The notes beneath the pieces are model-generated. The model did no database searches, had not been told where the DNA came from, and saw only the letters and a program-made list of their open reading frames with translations. The position numbers were made by a program, and so were the translations under genes. This document shows positions 42,400 through 45,244 of a stretch of DNA of 45,244 nt, in pieces (position 1 is the stretch's first letter; each line of letters opens with the position of its first letter). Origin of the DNA: Hyphochytrium catenoides (taxonomy: Eukaryota; Sar; Hyphochytriomycetes; Hyphochytriales; Hyphochytriaceae); contig FLMG01004167.1 in NCBI GenBank assembly GCA_900088475.1, forward strand, positions 1 through 45,244, read 5' to 3'.

Positions 42400-45244
42400 A
42401 TGGTCCAAACGGTAGCTGTAGGTCCCGCAGCGGGCCAAGGAGCTGCGACACCTCTGGACCAGAAGCTCCCTGGGGATTGTTTGCAGTCTATCCTCTTCGA
42501 CTTTCTCTCGCCCAGAGAGCGAATTAAGGTCTCCGGAGCTTCAAGAACGTGGTGGAGAGCCACCTTTACACCGTCAGTGGGGCAAAAGGAGAGCAGAGTC
42601 GACAAGGAGGAGATTGAAGACAGAGGGAGTAGGGCTGTGTCTGACTCTTATGGCACTCTCTGGAGCACTCTTGACTTGAAGGAGTGCGGGGCAACAGTTA
42701 CTGACAGCGTCATAGAGAAGCTGGTCACAAAGCATGGATTTGGAGCCGAAAAGGTACGGCGTTGGTTGAACTCTCTCTAACCTTCTGAGACTCTCTCTCT
42801 CTCACACACACCGTGCCTCTCTCCTTTATGGTCTCTCTTCCATTTCCTACCTTCCCTCTATCGTACCGTCCTCTTCCCTCCGTGATCCCCATCTTCCAAT
42901 CATGTGGGCACTTCCTTACCTGTTCGTGACCCTTTGTCCTTTGAACTTGCGACGACTCTTCCGCTTACTTTGACTCACTTCTTGCCCTGCGCCTACTCAG
43001 ATTTCTCTTTCTGGGCCGGGCATCACTGACAAGAGCTTGGAAGCCATAGTGTCTCGTCACCATGGGACGCTGCGATCGCTCACCCTTCATTCGTGCTCTT
43101 CTGTGACGGACTCCGCCTCCATTCTGCTGCTGGCGGACCGCTGCAGCAAATTGGAGGAACTCGTGCTTCGGCACCTCCTCGAGCCATCAGAATTGCCAAG
43201 GTCTTTAACTGGTGAGAAGAGATACGGATACAGAGAGAAAACTTTCATCATCTTCAATTCCTCCTTTGCAGCCTCCTTCAACCTTCTTCCTACTGGTGTG
43301 TCAAAGAACCAGACTAACCATGCCTATAGTTATCTCTCTTTCGTCTCTTTCTCTTAACGCCTCTATCTTTGAAATGAGTTCCTCCATACCTTTCTTGGTA
43401 TCTCTCTGCTTTCTGATCACGTTTGCTTGCACTTGCCCCCAGTAGCCGTTCTTCTCCATGAGTCACGTGGCGCTCGCTTGTAACTTACCTCTGCATTGCT
43501 CAAACTGTACCAGGGCTGCTTAGCGTAGGCCCATCGCATAGCTTGGTGTCTGACGCTTCAGTGAAAGCTTTGATGTCCGGGTGCCCAAAGCTTAGAAGAG
43601 TGGACTTCTATGGGAACATGATCATCACCGATGCTGCAGTCCAGGTAATCCCTTACGTAAAAGGCCACTGCCCACATTTTTTTACCTAGTTCTCCCTCTC
43701 CCTTTCTCTCTCTCTCTTCTTCTCGGGCCTCTCTGGCCTTTTTCTATGTTCTCTCTTTCGCTTACTTTCTGCTTATTTCCATCCAAGAACTTATGTCCAC
43801 TTTCTTATTTACTTCCCTTTCCCAAACCCTACTAACTCTAAATCTTACTCCTTAGTCGATCGCAAGGCAAAAAGGGGTAGAAAGGATTGGGGTGGGCATT
43901 CCTTTATTCTTCACTGCGTACGAGCTCCGTTATTAAAGTATGGGAAGCTTAGTTCACTCATCTGTCCTGGCGCTCTTTCTCTTCTCAGGTTCATGCAGTG
44001 CCGAATAACAGACGCTTCCATCACCGAGATAACATGCAACGCGTTCTCTTCTTTAACTTCCCTCAGCCTCACCGGCTGCTACCGTCTGTCGGAGGAGTCT
44101 CTGTGTCATCTTTCTCTCTGCAATAAGCTGCAGGAACTCGACCTATCGGGTATGTCACGTCCTGTCCTTCCAATGTCAGCTTACCAGCGGTCTCTGAGGA
44201 TCTATTTATTGTGTCTCCTAAACTGGATTGTTGCGCCATGCCAGGGGTCATGAACGTTAACGACTCCGTCTTAAGTTCTCTTTGCAAAGAACTGGATCTA
44301 AGGTCATTAGACATTTCTTCGTGCTCGAAGGTAAAGGCAGTGGGGTATCCTGCTTACTTCCAGATCTGGCTATTAGCTATGTTTCTCTTTTGGCAATTTC
44401 CGTCATATGGTACTACTTCTTCGTTTTGTTCACTATCTTGCTGGTCATCTGTGTGTTGCTTGATCTCAATATCACCACTCGACGCTGCAATAGGTCACAA
44501 ACTTTGGCATTGGAAGCGTGGCCTCAGGGTGTCCAAACTTGATGGAACTCTCTTTATTCAGCTGTAACATCAACGCAAAGGCCGTGAGCAGCCTGGCGCG
44601 GTGAGTCTCTTTTCAGTGCATGGCTGAACAAAGTTCTTCAGCCTTCTCGCTCTCTATATTTCCCGTACCCGTACCAGTTAATGAGGTGTCTCTAACAGTT
44701 GGTTTACTTTCAGGAGTTGTCACAAGCTCCAGCGCTTAAATATCTGCAGCACCAAGATAACGTTTTCCTCCGTCTCTAGCCTTCTCTCTCTTCCCGCTTT
44801 ACGCACAGTTAATCTACGTTGCTGCCCCGCGCTAGCCCCAGGCACGGTGGAAACGTATAAGGGGAAGCTCCGGATAGCCGGCAGGGTGGTGACGGTCTTG
44901 GGGCAGGAAACCATCGACGATGAAGGTAGCTGGCCACGTCTTTGGTGTCTCCTTCTAGGTTGCTAAGAATTCCTGCCTTCTCGGCGTTACTTTGGATTGC
45001 TGCTACCTTTCAGCAGCGTGTACCACGCTTTCCCCCCTGTCTTCTGTACCCATGCTTCTGTCAGTTATTTTTGATCGCCCACTCCCCTTCTCTCCCGTCA
45101 GTGGTTAACTCTTTCGCTCTGTCTTTTGGTTCATGTTACCGCCGGCAGCTTATCTACTCTGCAACGATACGTAAAAAGTCTTATTTTCTCTCTTTCCTTC
45201 TTGTCTTTAGAGTTCACAGACCGCTGGAGCTCGAAACTACCTCC
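42400..45244 (+). CDS. F-box/leucine-rich-repeat protein (3' end beyond window)
   Basis: Exons join in phase: 42400-42753, 43001-43211, 43514-43644, 43999-44149, 44245-44330, 44494-44600, 44714-44925 and 45211-45244 (open at the edge). Exon 1 has an F-box-like helix pair, LPGDCLQSILFDFLSPRERI followed by KVSGASRTWW. From ITDKSLEAIV onward there are Cys-containing leucine-rich repeats of the AMN1/FBXL type: LRSLTLHSCSSVTDSA, LRRVDFYGNMIITDAAV, LTSLSLTGCYRLSEESL, LQELDLSG, LRSLDISSCSKVTNFGI, LMELSLFSCNINAKAV and LQRLNICSTKITF. Such proteins are substrate receptors of SCF (Skp1-cullin-F-box) ubiquitin ligases. A near-tandem acceptor (positions 43988 and 43998) at exon 4 keeps the frame only when the second AG is used. 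Substrate unknown. Confidence 0.85.

Noticed and set aside
1-45244. CRISPR arrays, rRNA genes and bacterial-style operons
   Set aside because: No regularly spaced identical repeats with unique spacers, no rRNA-like blocks, and the genes are spliced eukaryotic genes.

Overview
The window is nuclear DNA of an intron-rich unicellular eukaryote. Nearly every recognisable protein is cut by short GT-AG introns (about 70 to 290 nt) with T/C-rich 3' ends, and there are no prokaryotic operon features. Proteins built from helicase-associated (HA)-like repeats, a RAMA+PHD protein and a Fanzor-type gene together fit an alga or protist; a stramenopile-like alga is my guess, but the sequence does not prove it. 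A 55-base run of N (28838-28892) shows that this is a draft assembly.

Left end (1-8.4 kb), accessory region. The window opens inside the C-terminal part of what looks like a non-LTR retrotransposon protein (1-324). A minus-strand gene with the catalytic core of a Fanzor (eukaryotic TnpB-like, RNA-guided nuclease family) follows at 3117-4697. All three RuvC acidic residues and both halves of a zinc ribbon are visible, and probable 5' exons extend toward 6.8 kb. The Fanzor locus contains two inverted repeats (122-nt arms and 34-nt arms), and a perfect 25-bp hairpin lies upstream.

Middle (8.5-27 kb), ordinary genes: a complete nine-exon insulin-degrading-enzyme-like M16 protease (+); a Tat-SF1/Cus2-like splicing factor (-); a small unknown gene (-); a six-transmembrane voltage-gated K+ channel with an unusual C-terminal zinc-ligand-like motif (+); and a long gene joining a RAMA domain (proposed reader of modified DNA) to a PHD finger (-).

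Right half (27.6-45.2 kb): two divergent genes made almost entirely of HA-like repeats, each with an Arg-rich, presequence-like N-terminus (27689-32524 minus; 33343-36060 plus). Next come a possible small minus-strand gene, an AIF-like mitochondrial flavoprotein (36941-41208, +), and an F-box/leucine-rich-repeat protein that runs off the right edge (42400-45244, +).

The most notable items are the Fanzor locus with its hairpin-forming repeats, the RAMA-PHD fusion, and the divergent HA-repeat gene pair, whose introns cut the repeats at equivalent places.
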